Below the pieces are notes generated by a model. That model did no database searches, was not told where the DNA came from, and was given only the letters and a program-made list of their open reading frames with translations. From the NCBI GenBank assembly GCA_029564595.1, contig JAKQPS010000020.1:1-42775 (forward strand): DNA of 42,775 nt. Reading direction: 5' to 3'. Positions within the stretch are counted from its first letter, which is position 1. Each line of letters begins with the position of its first letter. Shown one piece after another: positions 32,567 to 41,988 of the stretch. A program made the position numbers and the translations under genes. This DNA comes from a bacterium (GTDB lineage: Bacteria; UBP15; UBA6099).

Positions 32567-33538
32567 ATGAAAAAGACTAAGAACAGAAAACATGTGTCAA
32601 TCTGCGGTTTCGCGGCATTAACCGCGCTAGCGGTTTTGTTCGCGTCGATTTCCGCTCATGCGGCGGAGGCCGCTTTAGCCGCGCGTTTCAAATATGACGA
32701 TTCAAAACCTCTCAATGCAAGATGGGCGGGCTTGCAGGGCAATCCTTATTACAATCTTTACAAGGTCATTTACGATAGCGGGAACGGTGAAAAAGTCCCC
32801 GCGCTGTACATGGAGCCGAAGGCTGCCAAGCGCCCGTTCCCGTGCGTAATTCTCCAGCACGGATACGGCGGCAGCAAGGACAACGCTAAAACGATGGGCG
32901 GCTTTGACATGGCAAAAGCGGGCTACGCCGTTTTTGCTATCGACGCGCAGTATCACGGCGAACGCAGAAAACCGGGCAAGGACATGTTTTCTCCCGACAT
33001 CGAAGCGGACGCCGCCGCGATGGTTCAGACCGTAATCGACTTGAGGCGGGCCGTCGATCTGCTTCAGTCCCGCGAGGGCGTGGACCCGCAAAGGATAACC
33101 TATCTGGGCGTCAGCATGGGGGCCATTCTCGGCAGCATCGTCTCCGGCGTCGAACCTCGCATTCAGGCCCCGGCGCTGGTCGTCGGCGGCGGAGATTGGA
33201 AAACCCTGCTTGCCGAGAGCCGCATCGGGCCCGCGAAAACTATAAGAACCAGAATCGAAAAAGGGCAGATGGGAGATATCGACGAGATAGCCGCCGAACT
33301 TTCTTATCTTGAACCGCTCAATTTTATCGGCTCCATCTCTCCTCGCCCTGTTCTGATGATAAACACGAAACATGACACCATCGTGCCGACTTCCACTAAC
33401 AAACTGCTTCATCAAAAGGCGCGAGAGCCGAAGAAAGTCGTCTGGCTTGACGGCGTTCCGGGAGACCCGACCGGGCACATCCCTCCGTTGAAAGAGATGA
33501 TTGAGCTTGCTCTGGAATGGTGGGAGAAAAACCTGTGA
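32567..33538 (+). CDS. Exported alpha/beta hydrolase (dienelactone hydrolase/acyl-esterase type)
   Basis: A 323-residue protein with a signal peptide (about 1-32, ending SAHAAEA). The hydrolase core has VILQHGYGGSKDN for the oxyanion hole, YLGVSMGAILG with the nucleophile Ser in GxSxG, NTKHDTIVP with the acid, and DPTGHIPP with the His. It probably cleaves esters in the periplasm, perhaps acetyl groups on glycans. The start at 32567 is chosen because GAGGAG precedes it and it opens the signal peptide; an ATG at 32531 would add 12 polar residues. The stop overlaps the next start (GTGA). Confidence 0.88.
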   Translation: MKKTKNRKHVSICGFAALTALAVLFASISAHAAEAALAARFKYDDSKPLNARWAGLQGNPYYNLYKVIYDSGNGEKVPALYMEPKAAKRPFPCVILQHGYGGSKDNAKTMGGFDMAKAGYAVFAIDAQYHGERRKPGKDMFSPDIEADAAAMVQTVIDLRRAVDLLQSREGVDPQRITYLGVSMGAILGSIVSGVEPRIQAPALVVGGGDWKTLLAESRIGPAKTIRTRIEKGQMGDIDEIAAELSYLEPLNFIGSISPRPVLMINTKHDTIVPTSTNKLLHQKAREPKKVVWLDGVPGDPTGHIPPLKEMIELALEWWEKNL

Positions 33539-35064
33539 AAAATAGAATCTCGGCGCGCCTTGTTTGCGCTATCGCTTCCGTTGCTTTTGTCATATCTATT
33601 TGCGCGATTTCGCTTCCGACTTCAATCGACGAATTCAAGACTGAGCCTGAAGTTCGGATAGGCATTATCCAGAAAGCCTCCAGCGCCAGACTCAAGTTCG
33701 CAGGTTCGTGCCGCATTCATAAGTCAGGGGTCGCCGAACCGATAAGAACCGGCTCCGGCGAGACGATTCAGGCTGAACTGTACACCGTGAGACTCAAGCA
33801 GATGCCCACGAGGTTCAGGGTTTCTCTAGGGCAGTTCAGGAGCTTCGAGCAGGCGGAATTCACTTTGAAAAGCATCGGAGCCAAACCCGGCGAAGCGGTT
33901 ATCGCCCAACCCAAACAGTGGAGCATCTGGCACGGCCCCTATAATACTCTTGCCGACGCGCAACAGAAACTCGAACAGCTTCAGGCTAAGGGCTACATGA
34001 ACGCGCGCATAGAGCCTGAAAGCTCCGATATACCCGTGCTTACTCTTTACGCGCCCGACGGCTCCCTGATTCACCTCGGCTCTGAGCCTGTCTCCTTCTA
34101 TCCGTCCGACGGAAAATTCATCGTGAACGGCCGCGAATACAGAGGCAACGTCGAAGTCGCTCTTGACGCTTATGGCTCTTTCTCAGTAATAAACCGCGTC
34201 AAGGTCGAGGATTATCTCTTCAGCGTTCTGCCCCGCGAGATGCCCGCTCTCTCTCACCCCGAAGCCCTCAAAGCGCAGGCGATCATCGCCCGGTCTTATC
34301 TTTTGAAAAATCTTCACAGACACAAAATTGACGGGTTTAATCTATGCTCAACGACCGACTGCCAAGTATACGGCGGAATCGGCGACGAGGCTCCCACCGC
34401 CATCGACGCGGTCAGACAGACGCGAGGCATGGCCCTGTCGAACGCCGGACAGATTGTGAACGCATTGTTTCATTCCACCTGCGGCGGCAGAACTGCCGCC
34501 TACACCGATGTCTGGCATGGCGACGACCTGCCTTATCTGATCTCGGTCGACGACGGGACGAGCATGAAGGATAAAGATTTGAGCTCTCGCGACAAAGTTA
34601 TGAAATTCCTTGATCTAAATTCGGCTAATTGTCACAGCTCCAAATATTTCCGTTGGGACAAGTCCTATACTCACGAGCAGTTGCTTAGCCTTCTCAAATT
34701 GACGATCCCCGAATTCACGAACAACCCGGAATTGAAGATTAATGAACTGCGAAGCGTTTCCGTCCTCTCATACTCAAAATCGGGCAGGGCGCAACAACTT
34801 AAAATTTCCACGGACGTCGGCGATTTCATCTTCGATAAAGACACCATAAGATGGGTTCTCGGAAGCCTCAAAAGCACCATGTTCATCATAGACTCAGAAG
34901 GCAAGGGAAACTCCCGCAGGTACGACATAAAAGGAGCTGGTTGGGGGCACGGCCTCGGTCTCTGTCAGATTGGAGCTATGAAAATGGCTCGCGACGGCGT
35001 CGTTTACGACAAAATTCTAGCCCAATACTATCCCGGCTCGAAAATCGTCAAACTCTGGAAATAG
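33535..35064 (+). CDS. SpoIID/LytB-family peptidoglycan enzyme with SPOR-like repeats
   Basis: A 509-residue exported protein with an N-terminal membrane helix (about 10-28). A region around 80-160 reads MPTRFRVSLGQFRSFEQAEFTL and WSIWHGPYNTLADAQQKLEQL, two SPOR-like repeats that bind denuded glycan. The SpoIID domain follows from about 200: VEDYLFSVLPREMP with the catalytic Glu, EALKAQAIIARSYLL, FHSTCGGRTA and a terminal GWGHGLGLCQIGAMKMA. Relatives are lytic transglycosylases acting on stem-less glycan, the product of amidases such as the one at 29379. GTG 33535, overlapping the hydrolase stop, is preferred over ATG 33517. Confidence 0.9.
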   Translation: MKNRISARLVCAIASVAFVISICAISLPTSIDEFKTEPEVRIGIIQKASSARLKFAGSCRIHKSGVAEPIRTGSGETIQAELYTVRLKQMPTRFRVSLGQFRSFEQAEFTLKSIGAKPGEAVIAQPKQWSIWHGPYNTLADAQQKLEQLQAKGYMNARIEPESSDIPVLTLYAPDGSLIHLGSEPVSFYPSDGKFIVNGREYRGNVEVALDAYGSFSVINRVKVEDYLFSVLPREMPALSHPEALKAQAIIARSYLLKNLHRHKIDGFNLCSTTDCQVYGGIGDEAPTAIDAVRQTRGMALSNAGQIVNALFHSTCGGRTAAYTDVWHGDDLPYLISVDDGTSMKDKDLSSRDKVMKFLDLNSANCHSSKYFRWDKSYTHEQLLSLLKLTIPEFTNNPELKINELRSVSVLSYSKSGRAQQLKISTDVGDFIFDKDTIRWVLGSLKSTMFIIDSEGKGNSRRYDIKGAGWGHGLGLCQIGAMKMARDGVVYDKILAQYYPGSKIVKLWK

Positions 35065-35292
35065 ACCTGCTGTTTCGGCTTGAATATTATTTATCTATTT
35101 CTATAAACCATACAGACTAGAGAAACTGGAAATGCGTCACTTGCGGACGCCAACTCCGGTTTTTTCAATTGGCGGAATACACATGTTATTAGATGATTCT
35201 ACCTGCTGCCATGGAGCCAAAACTTTTTCCTTTGCGCATAATAGTTTTCACTAAAGATTTAGCATCCGGATTCGCCGATAGAACTGACGAAC

Positions 35293-35323
35293 CGGGGCGG
35301 TTTTCACAGCGGCGAACTGCTTC
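35293..35323 (+). repeat. Dispersed intergenic repeat, copy A2
   Basis: Matches 1-31 at 28 of 31 positions in the same orientation, and like that copy lies in a long gene-free stretch. Confidence 0.5.
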
Positions 35324-35368
35324 TCGCCTTAACCGAGTTTGGGGGCGTCACCCTTTTTATTCAGTAGA

Positions 35369-35385
35369 GGCGCGGTTTCCGCGCC
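35369..35385. repeat. GC-rich perfect hairpin
   Basis: GGCGCGG (35369-35375) and CCGCGCC (35379-35385) are perfect reverse complements around TTT. It sits 45 bases after repeat copy A2 and has no T-run, so it resembles a REP-type element more than a terminator. Confidence 0.55.
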
Positions 35386-35458
35386 CAATGGACACAATCA
35401 CTTTTCCTAATTAATCCCTGTTGATTGTTTTTGTTGAAAGAACAGATATCTCGCAGAG

Positions 35459-35556
35459 TATGATATCTTCATATTAAAGGTCTGTTTATATATTCGAACG
35501 GCAAACATAAGGGAATAAAACGTTGAAACGGCATCCTAAATAGATTATGATATCTT
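35459..35556 (+). repeat. Direct repeat of TATGATATCTT
   Basis: The same 11 bases occur at 35459-35469 and 35546-35556, upstream of the first radical SAM gene. They could be a regulator site or chance in AT-rich DNA. Confidence 0.3.
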
Positions 35557-35697
35557 AATTGCGACGGCCTTCAATTGATTGTCATAAAATGTCAAACTGA
35601 TAGTCGCATGAGTTGCGTTGTCACATCTTGCGCGTTGGTCTTTTGAGAAACTTAGATCGCAGCAATTAGTCATATTATCACAAGGTGCAAGTTGCTT

Positions 35698-37197
35698 ATG
35701 AAGATATTGTTTGTACATCTCGGGCGCGAAAATCTTGGAATCGAATATTTGTCATCTATCCTAAAGGAAGAAGGGCACGACGTGCATCTCGCAGTAGACA
35801 TAGGTCTTTTCGGCAAAAATGACAATATATTTTATGTTCCCACTATTGAGTCGATTTTTTCTATGTCCAGTTCTATTGTTGAAAAATACAAACGCATTAA
35901 ACCAGACATGGTCTGCTTTTCCGTTTATACCGGGACAATAAAATGGGCTTTACGGATGGCTGAGAGATTAAAACTGATTAAGGATGTTCCAGTAATAATG
36001 GGAGGGGTTCATGTGACACTTGCGCCTGAATCAGTCCTCCTATCGAATGCGGTGGACTTCGGCGTCCGGGGCGAAGGTGAAACGGTTATTGCTGAACTGG
36101 CTAAGAGTATTGAGAATAATCGCTCTCCTGAGCATCTAGCCGGAATCATATACAGAAATAAAGGAGAGATAAAGGTTAACGGATATGCTCCTCCTGTAAA
36201 GGATTTAGACGCTCTTCCGTTTCCAGACAAATCTTTATTCGAGCATTCCCTGAACATTGCAGACGATTATATGACGCTGCCCGCTCGCGGATGTCCTTAT
36301 TCTTGCACATATTGTTGCGAACAGCCGATCAGGGAAACGTATGGTGGAGAAAAGTATTGCCGCTTGAGAAGCGTGGACAACCTTCTTGAAGAACTTAAAA
36401 TTATGAAATCGCGCTATAAATATTCCGAAGTGTACTTTTGCAGTCCAATATTTCCATATCAAAAAGAATGGATAGAGGAATTCTCCCGGAAATATCCCAA
36501 AGAAATCGGAGTTCCTTTCTGGTGTTACGCGCATATCAAACACGCCGATGCAGAAATTGCTAGGCTTTTAGTGGATGCGGGCTGTTTCAAGGTGGAATTC
36601 GGGCTCCAGACCGTAAATGAAGACTTGAGGAGAAAAGTCTTCAACCGGAACGACACCAACGTGGATGTATCGAATGCTTTCAGCGCTTTTGAAAAAGAGG
36701 GGCTCCCGTACGATATCGGGCATATCGTTCATATTCCCGGTGAAACGGAAGACGATTACAGGCAAGCTGTGCGATTTTACAGCAGATTTGTATTGATCCA
36801 CAGGATAAAGGTTTTCACATTAACTTTATTCCCGGGCACAAGAATGCTTGAGTCTGCAATAGAAAATGGCTGGATAGACAAAGGTTTGCGAGAAAAAATA
36901 TACAATGGGGAATCAGGGGATTATTTTCACTCGCCATCTTTTTTCGAATCTTTGCCGGACTGGAAAATAGCCGCCTACAGTCGCCTTATCAGTCTTACGC
37001 CGATTTTGCCGCGTGGATGGGCTCCAGTGTTCCTTTCACCGCGCCTCCTGCGTCTGACGAGCTTAGCGCCCAAGTTTTTAATACGCTTAGCAGAGATGCT
37101 TTATCTCATCGGCATAAAAGATTTAAGAATGAGGTTATATCTCAAGCTTTATTTACGCCACATTGCTCAATTAATCACCCGTAAGAGAAAGGCTTGA
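35698..37197 (+). CDS. B12-binding radical SAM protein (first of three)
   Basis: A 499-residue protein. Residues 1-140 are a cobalamin-binding Rossmann domain (FVHLGRENLGIEYLSSILK, VIMGGVHVTLAPESVL, FGVRGEGETVIAELA). The radical SAM core follows with CPYSCTYC (Cys199, Cys203, Cys206) binding the [4Fe-4S] cluster, LQTVNEDLRRKVFNR and GHIVHIPGETEDDY. The C-terminal 110 residues are basic and partly hydrophobic. This class methylates or rearranges unreactive carbons; members near flippases often act on lipids. Start ATG 35698 with AAGGTG upstream; TTG 35692 is an alternative. DNA here is AT-rich compared with the left 35 kb. Confidence 0.88.
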   Translation: MKILFVHLGRENLGIEYLSSILKEEGHDVHLAVDIGLFGKNDNIFYVPTIESIFSMSSSIVEKYKRIKPDMVCFSVYTGTIKWALRMAERLKLIKDVPVIMGGVHVTLAPESVLLSNAVDFGVRGEGETVIAELAKSIENNRSPEHLAGIIYRNKGEIKVNGYAPPVKDLDALPFPDKSLFEHSLNIADDYMTLPARGCPYSCTYCCEQPIRETYGGEKYCRLRSVDNLLEELKIMKSRYKYSEVYFCSPIFPYQKEWIEEFSRKYPKEIGVPFWCYAHIKHADAEIARLLVDAGCFKVEFGLQTVNEDLRRKVFNRNDTNVDVSNAFSAFEKEGLPYDIGHIVHIPGETEDDYRQAVRFYSRFVLIHRIKVFTLTLFPGTRMLESAIENGWIDKGLREKIYNGESGDYFHSPSFFESLPDWKIAAYSRLISLTPILPRGWAPVFLSPRLLRLTSLAPKFLIRLAEMLYLIGIKDLRMRLYLKLYLRHIAQLITRKRKA

Positions 37198-37544
37198 AGA
37201 AATGCTGGTTTTATCCTGTCGCAGACCGATGACAATCAAACTTGAAGGAAGAAGCCGCAATGCCTTCATATCCAGAAAGCAATATAACAACTCAATCGCA
37301 GCGAGCGCCCACATTTGAAAATTCTTTTGCATGGAGTGCGCTGTTTATTGTTGCTTCAAAATGAATTGGAGAAAATTAACATTCTAAAAGCGAAAATGTT
37401 GCTAGTGTTCAAGAATTAAGAAAAGCTTCTTTTGTGGACGATTTTTTATCAGAATCAAGCTTGAACAGCATTGTTTTTGTAAAGAATATCTTTTTATTGA
37501 ATACTGGGCTTAATATCTTAGAAAGTGAAAAATAGTAAGATAAA
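37198..37544. other. Gap with probable gene remnants
   Basis: Two stretches look like decayed coding DNA. One is a 34-codon frame at 37260-37364 with GGAAGAAG before its ATG. The other is a stop-free run of 51 codons at 37380-37535 without a start codon, encoding a plausible globular sequence (ELRKASFVDDFLSESSLNS). They lie in different frames and may be pieces of one broken gene. I recognise no family. Confidence 0.3.
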
Positions 37545-38945
37545 ATGAAAGTATATCCCACAATACTCCTAATTAATCCTCGGGCAACATACTACCGTGA
37601 AATAGCTCAGAAGTGTTATCCTCCACTGAACCTCCTATATTTAGCCGCCAGTCTAAGACAAGCCGGCATGAACGCAATCGTGATCGACGCCAATGCCATG
37701 CGTCTGAGCGACTCGGAGATCAGGAGTAGAATAAACGAAGTCGGTGACGTGTCCATCGTGGGATTCCCTCTTCATTCGGAGATGATGAGTGAAGTAAGGG
37801 CGTTGACGGAGATTGCGCGTTCAGCGCTGCCTAAAGCGACTATTGTGCTGGGCGGTCCTCATGCCACCGCTTTGCCTGACGATACATTGAACGAATACCC
37901 AGATGTGGATTTCATACTGCGAGGAGAATGCGAGGATGTTTTTCCGGCCTTTGCGCGCGTCTGTGCTGAAGGGGGCGACTATAGTTCCTTGCATGGCGTT
38001 TCGTACAGAGAAGGAGTAGAGACGCGTCATTGTCCAACCCCTCAGCCACCCGATATCTCAAGAATACCTTTTCCGGCAAGAGACCTTCTAGATCAAGCTT
38101 ATCGCGAGGGCAGATACTACAGTTTGATGATAAGAACGCGACCCGTGGAAACGATGTTGACAAGCCGCGGCTGCCCATTTAGATGCTCATTTTGTTACAA
38201 CACTAAAAGAACCTATCGATTTCGCGCCGCTGATGATGTTTTCAATGAGCTGGTTGGCATTCATGAGAGGGGAATAGATACAGTAGAGATTGTCGACGAC
38301 AATTTTTCAGTTGATAGGAGCAGGTCTCTTGAGTTATTCGGCTTGCTAAAAAAGGAAAAACTCCGCATGCGTTTCAGAATAAAGTGCCGAGTGGACAGCG
38401 TGGACGAGGAGTTCCTACTCCGCGCTCGCGACGCCGGAGTTTATCAAGTCTCCTACGGAATGGAGTCAGGCGTGCAGGAATTGCTGGACGCCATGAGAAA
38501 AGGGACTACGGTGGAACAGAACGCAAAAGCATGCGCCATGACCAAAGCGGCTGGAATGGCATGCCACACATCATGGATTGTTGGATTCCCCGGAGACACC
38601 CCTGAGCGCATATGGCAAACCGTTGGTTTTATTCGCTCTATCGCGCCCACAACGGTCAATATTGAATTTCTTAAACCATATCCATTTACCGAGGTATATA
38701 TGCAGGCAAAGGAGAAGGGCATGCTGGTCAACGACTGGACATCTCGCTCGGAAGCAATTCCGTGGGTCAAACTCCAGTGGATGAAGGACAAATGCGATGT
38801 GGAACATCTATTGCGACGGATTTATAGAAGCATTTATCTTAGGCCAAGATATATTTGGCAATTCGGAAGTTTAGCATTGCTCGAAGGCAATATGTTGATC
38901 GCTAGATATGCTCTTCAGCAATTTGCTAAGACTATTCGTAATTAG
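37545..38945 (+). CDS. B12-binding radical SAM protein (second of three)
   Basis: A 466-residue protein. The N-terminal cobalamin domain has the typical KCYPPLNLLYLAASLRQAG, VLGGPHATALPDDTL and FILRGECEDVFPAFA. The radical SAM core has CPFRCSFC (Cys210, Cys214, Cys217), VEIVDDNFSVDR and YGMESGVQELLDAMRKGTT, close to the BchE/HpnJ-like group. The C-terminal 80 residues contain YRSIYLRPRYIWQF, a motif frequent in these enzymes. The substrate is unknown. No strong ribosome site precedes the ATG. Confidence 0.9.
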   Translation: MKVYPTILLINPRATYYREIAQKCYPPLNLLYLAASLRQAGMNAIVIDANAMRLSDSEIRSRINEVGDVSIVGFPLHSEMMSEVRALTEIARSALPKATIVLGGPHATALPDDTLNEYPDVDFILRGECEDVFPAFARVCAEGGDYSSLHGVSYREGVETRHCPTPQPPDISRIPFPARDLLDQAYREGRYYSLMIRTRPVETMLTSRGCPFRCSFCYNTKRTYRFRAADDVFNELVGIHERGIDTVEIVDDNFSVDRSRSLELFGLLKKEKLRMRFRIKCRVDSVDEEFLLRARDAGVYQVSYGMESGVQELLDAMRKGTTVEQNAKACAMTKAAGMACHTSWIVGFPGDTPERIWQTVGFIRSIAPTTVNIEFLKPYPFTEVYMQAKEKGMLVNDWTSRSEAIPWVKLQWMKDKCDVEHLLRRIYRSIYLRPRYIWQFGSLALLEGNMLIARYALQQFAKTIRN

Positions 38946-39285
38946 TCGATAATGTCATGCAACTTCATAATGGCACAATGAATCGCCGCATAACGCCATA
39001 TCGGCCACATTTTGAGCGATTATGAATACTGAGTTTTTCTCTTTTGCCATTTATCAAGACAAAAGAATTTGGAATGGTTTTCCCCTTCGTGTTCGGTATA
39101 AATATCGAACCTGAATCCTTTATTTGGGATTCGGGAGCGATTGTTTAGAGCGCCTTACTGAATATTCCGAATTATCATGGCTTGAACAATACCTCCAAAC
39201 AACGATTATGTTGGAAACTGATGAATGAGTTTATTGATGCTCTGCCCAGAACTATTCATCGAATCTTTTGACGCTAACGTTCGAC
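38946..39285. other. Intergenic region between convergent radical SAM genes
   Basis: Holds hairpin repeat copy B2 (39111-39152). Otherwise no gene or clear terminator is seen. Confidence 0.5.
39111..39152 (-). repeat. Dispersed hairpin repeat, copy B2
   Basis: Reverse complement of the repeat at 110-150: bases 39127-39152 differ from 110-135 at one position. GAATCC (39113-39118) and GGATTC (39127-39132) form the stem around an 8-nt loop whose sequence differs from copy B1. Confidence 0.6.
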
Positions 39286-40806
39286 TCATTTGTAATATCC
39301 GGCGTCCTGATTGCGCTCTGTAATATGTTTTTTGCGAATACGATAAGAGTTTTCGTTGAAGACTGTGAATTGCTTGCTTTTTCCTATCCAGTCTTCAGAA
39401 GCTTTTTCTTGACCGAATAACATATCTAGCAGCGCCATGAACTTTCTCTTGAATTCGGTGAATGATGCCACAGATTTTATTGCCTTCCAAAGGTATTTCG
39501 GGCGCATATAGAATTTTAAATATGCCCATTTTGTCAACCTGTCGATCTCTATATTTGATATTTCCGTCCATGGGCGAGGAAGCTGTTTTTCCTGCTGTCT
39601 TCCTAGAATATATTCTTTCCAGTAATCCTCTCCTGTGCTTTGAATGAGGTCGTTCCACATGAGTGTCCAAGGTTTTGCTGTAAGTTTTGAGAATTGAGCG
39701 TAGCTCAGGTTCAAAAGCATCGCGAAATTCACGGTGTCTCTGAACGATTGTATTGTTTCTCCCGGCACGCCGACAAGGAAAAATCCGAGCGTTTTGATGC
39801 CGATTTCATTAGTTTTGCCTATTGTGTCTTTTATCTGTCCAATTGAAATATCTTTGTTCATAATTGACAGGGTTTGCTGATCTCCAGATTCGATTCCGTA
39901 ATAGATTCTGCGGCAACCGGCCCGGTGCATTATTTCAAGCAGATCCTCATTGACTGAATCTATTCTAGCCCGGCATGCCCATGTAATATCCAAATTTCTG
40001 TTTATTATTCCTTCACATATATTTTTCACTCTTTCATTCGAAATACAGAACTCGTAATCGAAAATGTCTATCTCTCTTATCGAATACTTGTAATAGCACT
40101 CTTCAATTTCATTAACTACCGTTTCAGGTTTTCTAGCGGCATACTTCGTGCCGCGAGCCTCGCAGAATGAGCATTGCTTAGGGCAGCCCAAACTCGTTAC
40201 CATCACGGTAAAATTCTTCCGCTCTGTCGGAAATTCGGCATACAATTCGTTAGGAAGAAGTTCCCTAGCAGGGTTGGGATAAGCATCGAAATCCTCTTCA
40301 TTGGGATGTGGTGGATTGACAACTATATCATGACCTTTTTTGTAAATCAGTCCCGGCACAATATCAAAATCGCGATTCCCTTCCAGTTGCGCAAGGAAAT
40401 CAGGGATCATTCTAATTGCTTGATAATAACATCCATAATCAACCACATCGTTCATTAACGACTCGCGTGGATATACCCGCAGATTGTATCCCCCCGCTAA
40501 CACAGGGATTTTTAGGTTGTTTTTTAATACACGGGCCCAGTCCAGCGTTTCCCTGAACATATATGTCGTCATCATAAAGCCGAGGATGTCAGGCTGAAAG
40601 TCCTTGAGTATTTCGAGCGTTTGTTCCTTTGAAAGCCCAATAGTTCTAGCATCCACAAGTATGACTTCATGCCCAGCCTGTTTTGCGATCGCAGCCACCC
40701 ACGCCAAGCTGAGAGGAGGAAATAGTCCGAAGTATTTCTGTACGATTCGGATATTTTCTTCATGAAGTTTATAGCTGAATGGATTGAATATCAGAGCAAC
40801 TCGCAT
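39286..40806 (-). CDS. B12-binding radical SAM protein (third of three)
   Basis: A 506-residue protein. The cobalamin domain shows FPPLSLAWVAAIAKQAGHEVILVDARTI-type order, then VLAGGYNLRVYPRESL. The radical SAM core has CPKQCSFC (Cys208, Cys212, Cys215), EIDIFDYEFCIS and YGIESGDQQTLSIMNKDIS. The tail has the YLKFYMRPKYLWKAIKS motif like the second protein. It is clearly a paralogue rather than a copy of its neighbours. AAAGGA lies 12 bases before the ATG. It is on the minus strand, convergent with the second radical SAM gene and downstream of the flippase gene. Confidence 0.9.
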   Translation of the reverse strand: MRVALIFNPFSYKLHEENIRIVQKYFGLFPPLSLAWVAAIAKQAGHEVILVDARTIGLSKEQTLEILKDFQPDILGFMMTTYMFRETLDWARVLKNNLKIPVLAGGYNLRVYPRESLMNDVVDYGCYYQAIRMIPDFLAQLEGNRDFDIVPGLIYKKGHDIVVNPPHPNEEDFDAYPNPARELLPNELYAEFPTERKNFTVMVTSLGCPKQCSFCEARGTKYAARKPETVVNEIEECYYKYSIREIDIFDYEFCISNERVKNICEGIINRNLDITWACRARIDSVNEDLLEIMHRAGCRRIYYGIESGDQQTLSIMNKDISIGQIKDTIGKTNEIGIKTLGFFLVGVPGETIQSFRDTVNFAMLLNLSYAQFSKLTAKPWTLMWNDLIQSTGEDYWKEYILGRQQEKQLPRPWTEISNIEIDRLTKWAYLKFYMRPKYLWKAIKSVASFTEFKRKFMALLDMLFGQEKASEDWIGKSKQFTVFNENSYRIRKKHITERNQDAGYYK

Positions 40807-40847
40807 TTGGCAGTAGTATCCTTTAGTTGCGGATTCCTTTCAAAAAT

Positions 40848-40864
40848 TCTATCATATTGATAGA
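40848..40864. promoter_or_regulatory. Short inverted repeat upstream of the third radical SAM gene
   Basis: TCTATC (40848-40853) and GATAGA (40859-40864) flank a 5-bp spacer, 42 bases before the start codon and overlapping possible -10 hexamers. It may be an operator. Confidence 0.3.
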
Positions 40865-40994
40865 GCATCATTAACAATCGCGCGCCATTCCAAGGCGCTG
40901 AACCGTTTTTTATCGTTGTATATCAGAACAATTGCAATCCGATTTCCTTCAAATCCGGCAATTCCGGCCGGGCGCGCCGATTTACAATCATGTC

Positions 40995-41972
40995 TCATGG
41001 AGAAGCAATCAAATCCCTTAAAAATGGCCGCACTAGAGGTAGTCCAAGCATAACAGGGAAGAATTGTTTTACAAATGTCACAAGAAGCGCTGCTCCGAAC
41101 AATTCGGAGGATGATGCGAACGAGGAGAAAATAACCAGAAAAGAAGCTTCCCGAGTTCCGAAGCCCGATAAACTTATTGGCATTGATGAAATGAGTTCTA
41201 TCAGCGGAACGTTTGCGCAGACCACGGACAAAGGAACAGTTTTGATATCCAGCCCAATAAGTATCAGCCAAGTTATCATTATTATCGATAGTTCGAAAAT
41301 CACGGAGATCAAAAAGAAAAATATCGTGTTGAGAAATGAAATCCTGTCAAAAAATGACAAAGCGCTTTTTACCGGACGCCTAAATCTCTCTGGCGCAAAT
41401 TTTAGCATGGCCGACATAGCGTTTCTTGCAGGCGTAAACAAAATCATGAGCGGTATGATACATATCCACCATCTAATATATGGCACAACAAGATAATTGT
41501 TCATGATTCCGATGATAAACAGAATTGCGGCAAAGTTTAGAAGTTTATCGTAAAGTATAGAAGCAAGGCCGATTTCTGGCGCAAGGTTGTGTCTCCGGCT
41601 CAGGTACAATACTCTAGTAAGCTCTCCCGAGTTAAAAGGCGCGATAAACTTTATCGGCAATGATCCCAACCTTATGAAAACGGTCTGTTTCAGGGTAATA
41701 TTACAGCCAACGACCGCAAGGCATCTGCGCCACTTCTCCACATCCATTAGAACCACAAAAGTCGCTGTAATGGCAAGCGCGAGAAAAAAGCATCTCAAAT
41801 CCATTTTCGAAATTACTTCTCGCACATTTGCAACTTGTGTGCTTCTAAGCGCTAGGAAAAGAATGATAGCTGTGCCAAAATAGGGAACGAGCTTGACTAT
41901 TGGTGATGACGCATATGATCCAGCATTGACTATATGTAATTTTCCATCTTCTCTCATGTTTGCCGGAGCCAT
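40995..41972 (-). CDS. YbhN/AglD-type flippase (LPG-synthase TM domain family)
   Basis: A 325-residue polytopic membrane protein with about eight helices, matching the lysylphosphatidylglycerol synthase transmembrane family: KWRRCLAVVGCNITLKQTVFIRLGSLPIKFIAPFNSGELTRV has the conserved lead-in, and the C-terminal part has SMPISLSGFGTREASFLVIF, a family hallmark. Stand-alone members move lipid-linked sugars or lipids and are often near glycosyltransferases or radical SAM genes for hopanoids or polyketide lipids. Start ATG 41972 lies ten bases after TATAAT, with no ribosome site; ATG 41957 is an alternative. Confidence 0.85.
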   Translation of the reverse strand: MAPANMREDGKLHIVNAGSYASSPIVKLVPYFGTAIILFLALRSTQVANVREVISKMDLRCFFLALAITATFVVLMDVEKWRRCLAVVGCNITLKQTVFIRLGSLPIKFIAPFNSGELTRVLYLSRRHNLAPEIGLASILYDKLLNFAAILFIIGIMNNYLVVPYIRWWICIIPLMILFTPARNAMSAMLKFAPERFRRPVKSALSFFDRISFLNTIFFFLISVIFELSIIMITWLILIGLDIKTVPLSVVCANVPLIELISSMPISLSGFGTREASFLVIFSSFASSSELFGAALLVTFVKQFFPVMLGLPLVRPFLRDLIASP

Positions 41973-41982
41973 TCATGAAACT

Positions 41983-41988
41983 ATTATA
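41983..41988 (-). promoter_or_regulatory. -10 element of the flippase gene
   Basis: TATAAT on the minus strand, ten bases before the ATG, predicts a leader of about four bases. No good -35 hexamer is seen. Confidence 0.4.

Larger units (their letters stand above)
35065..35697. other. AT-rich intergenic region with repeats
   Basis: About 630 bases without a credible gene. It holds repeat copy A2, a GC-rich hairpin and an 11-bp direct repeat, each listed separately. A short hairpin at 35134-35150 followed at a distance by seven T (35160-35166) may be a weak terminator for the SpoIID gene. Base composition becomes AT-rich from about 35.4 kb onward. Confidence 0.6.

Noticed and set aside
37461-37473. 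13-bp inverted match with 42636-42648
   Set aside because: Matches of this length are expected by chance in a window this size.
40882-40898. GCGCC/GGCGC hairpin followed by T-run as a terminator
   Set aside because: The T-run is on the plus strand, while both flanking genes are transcribed on the minus strand.
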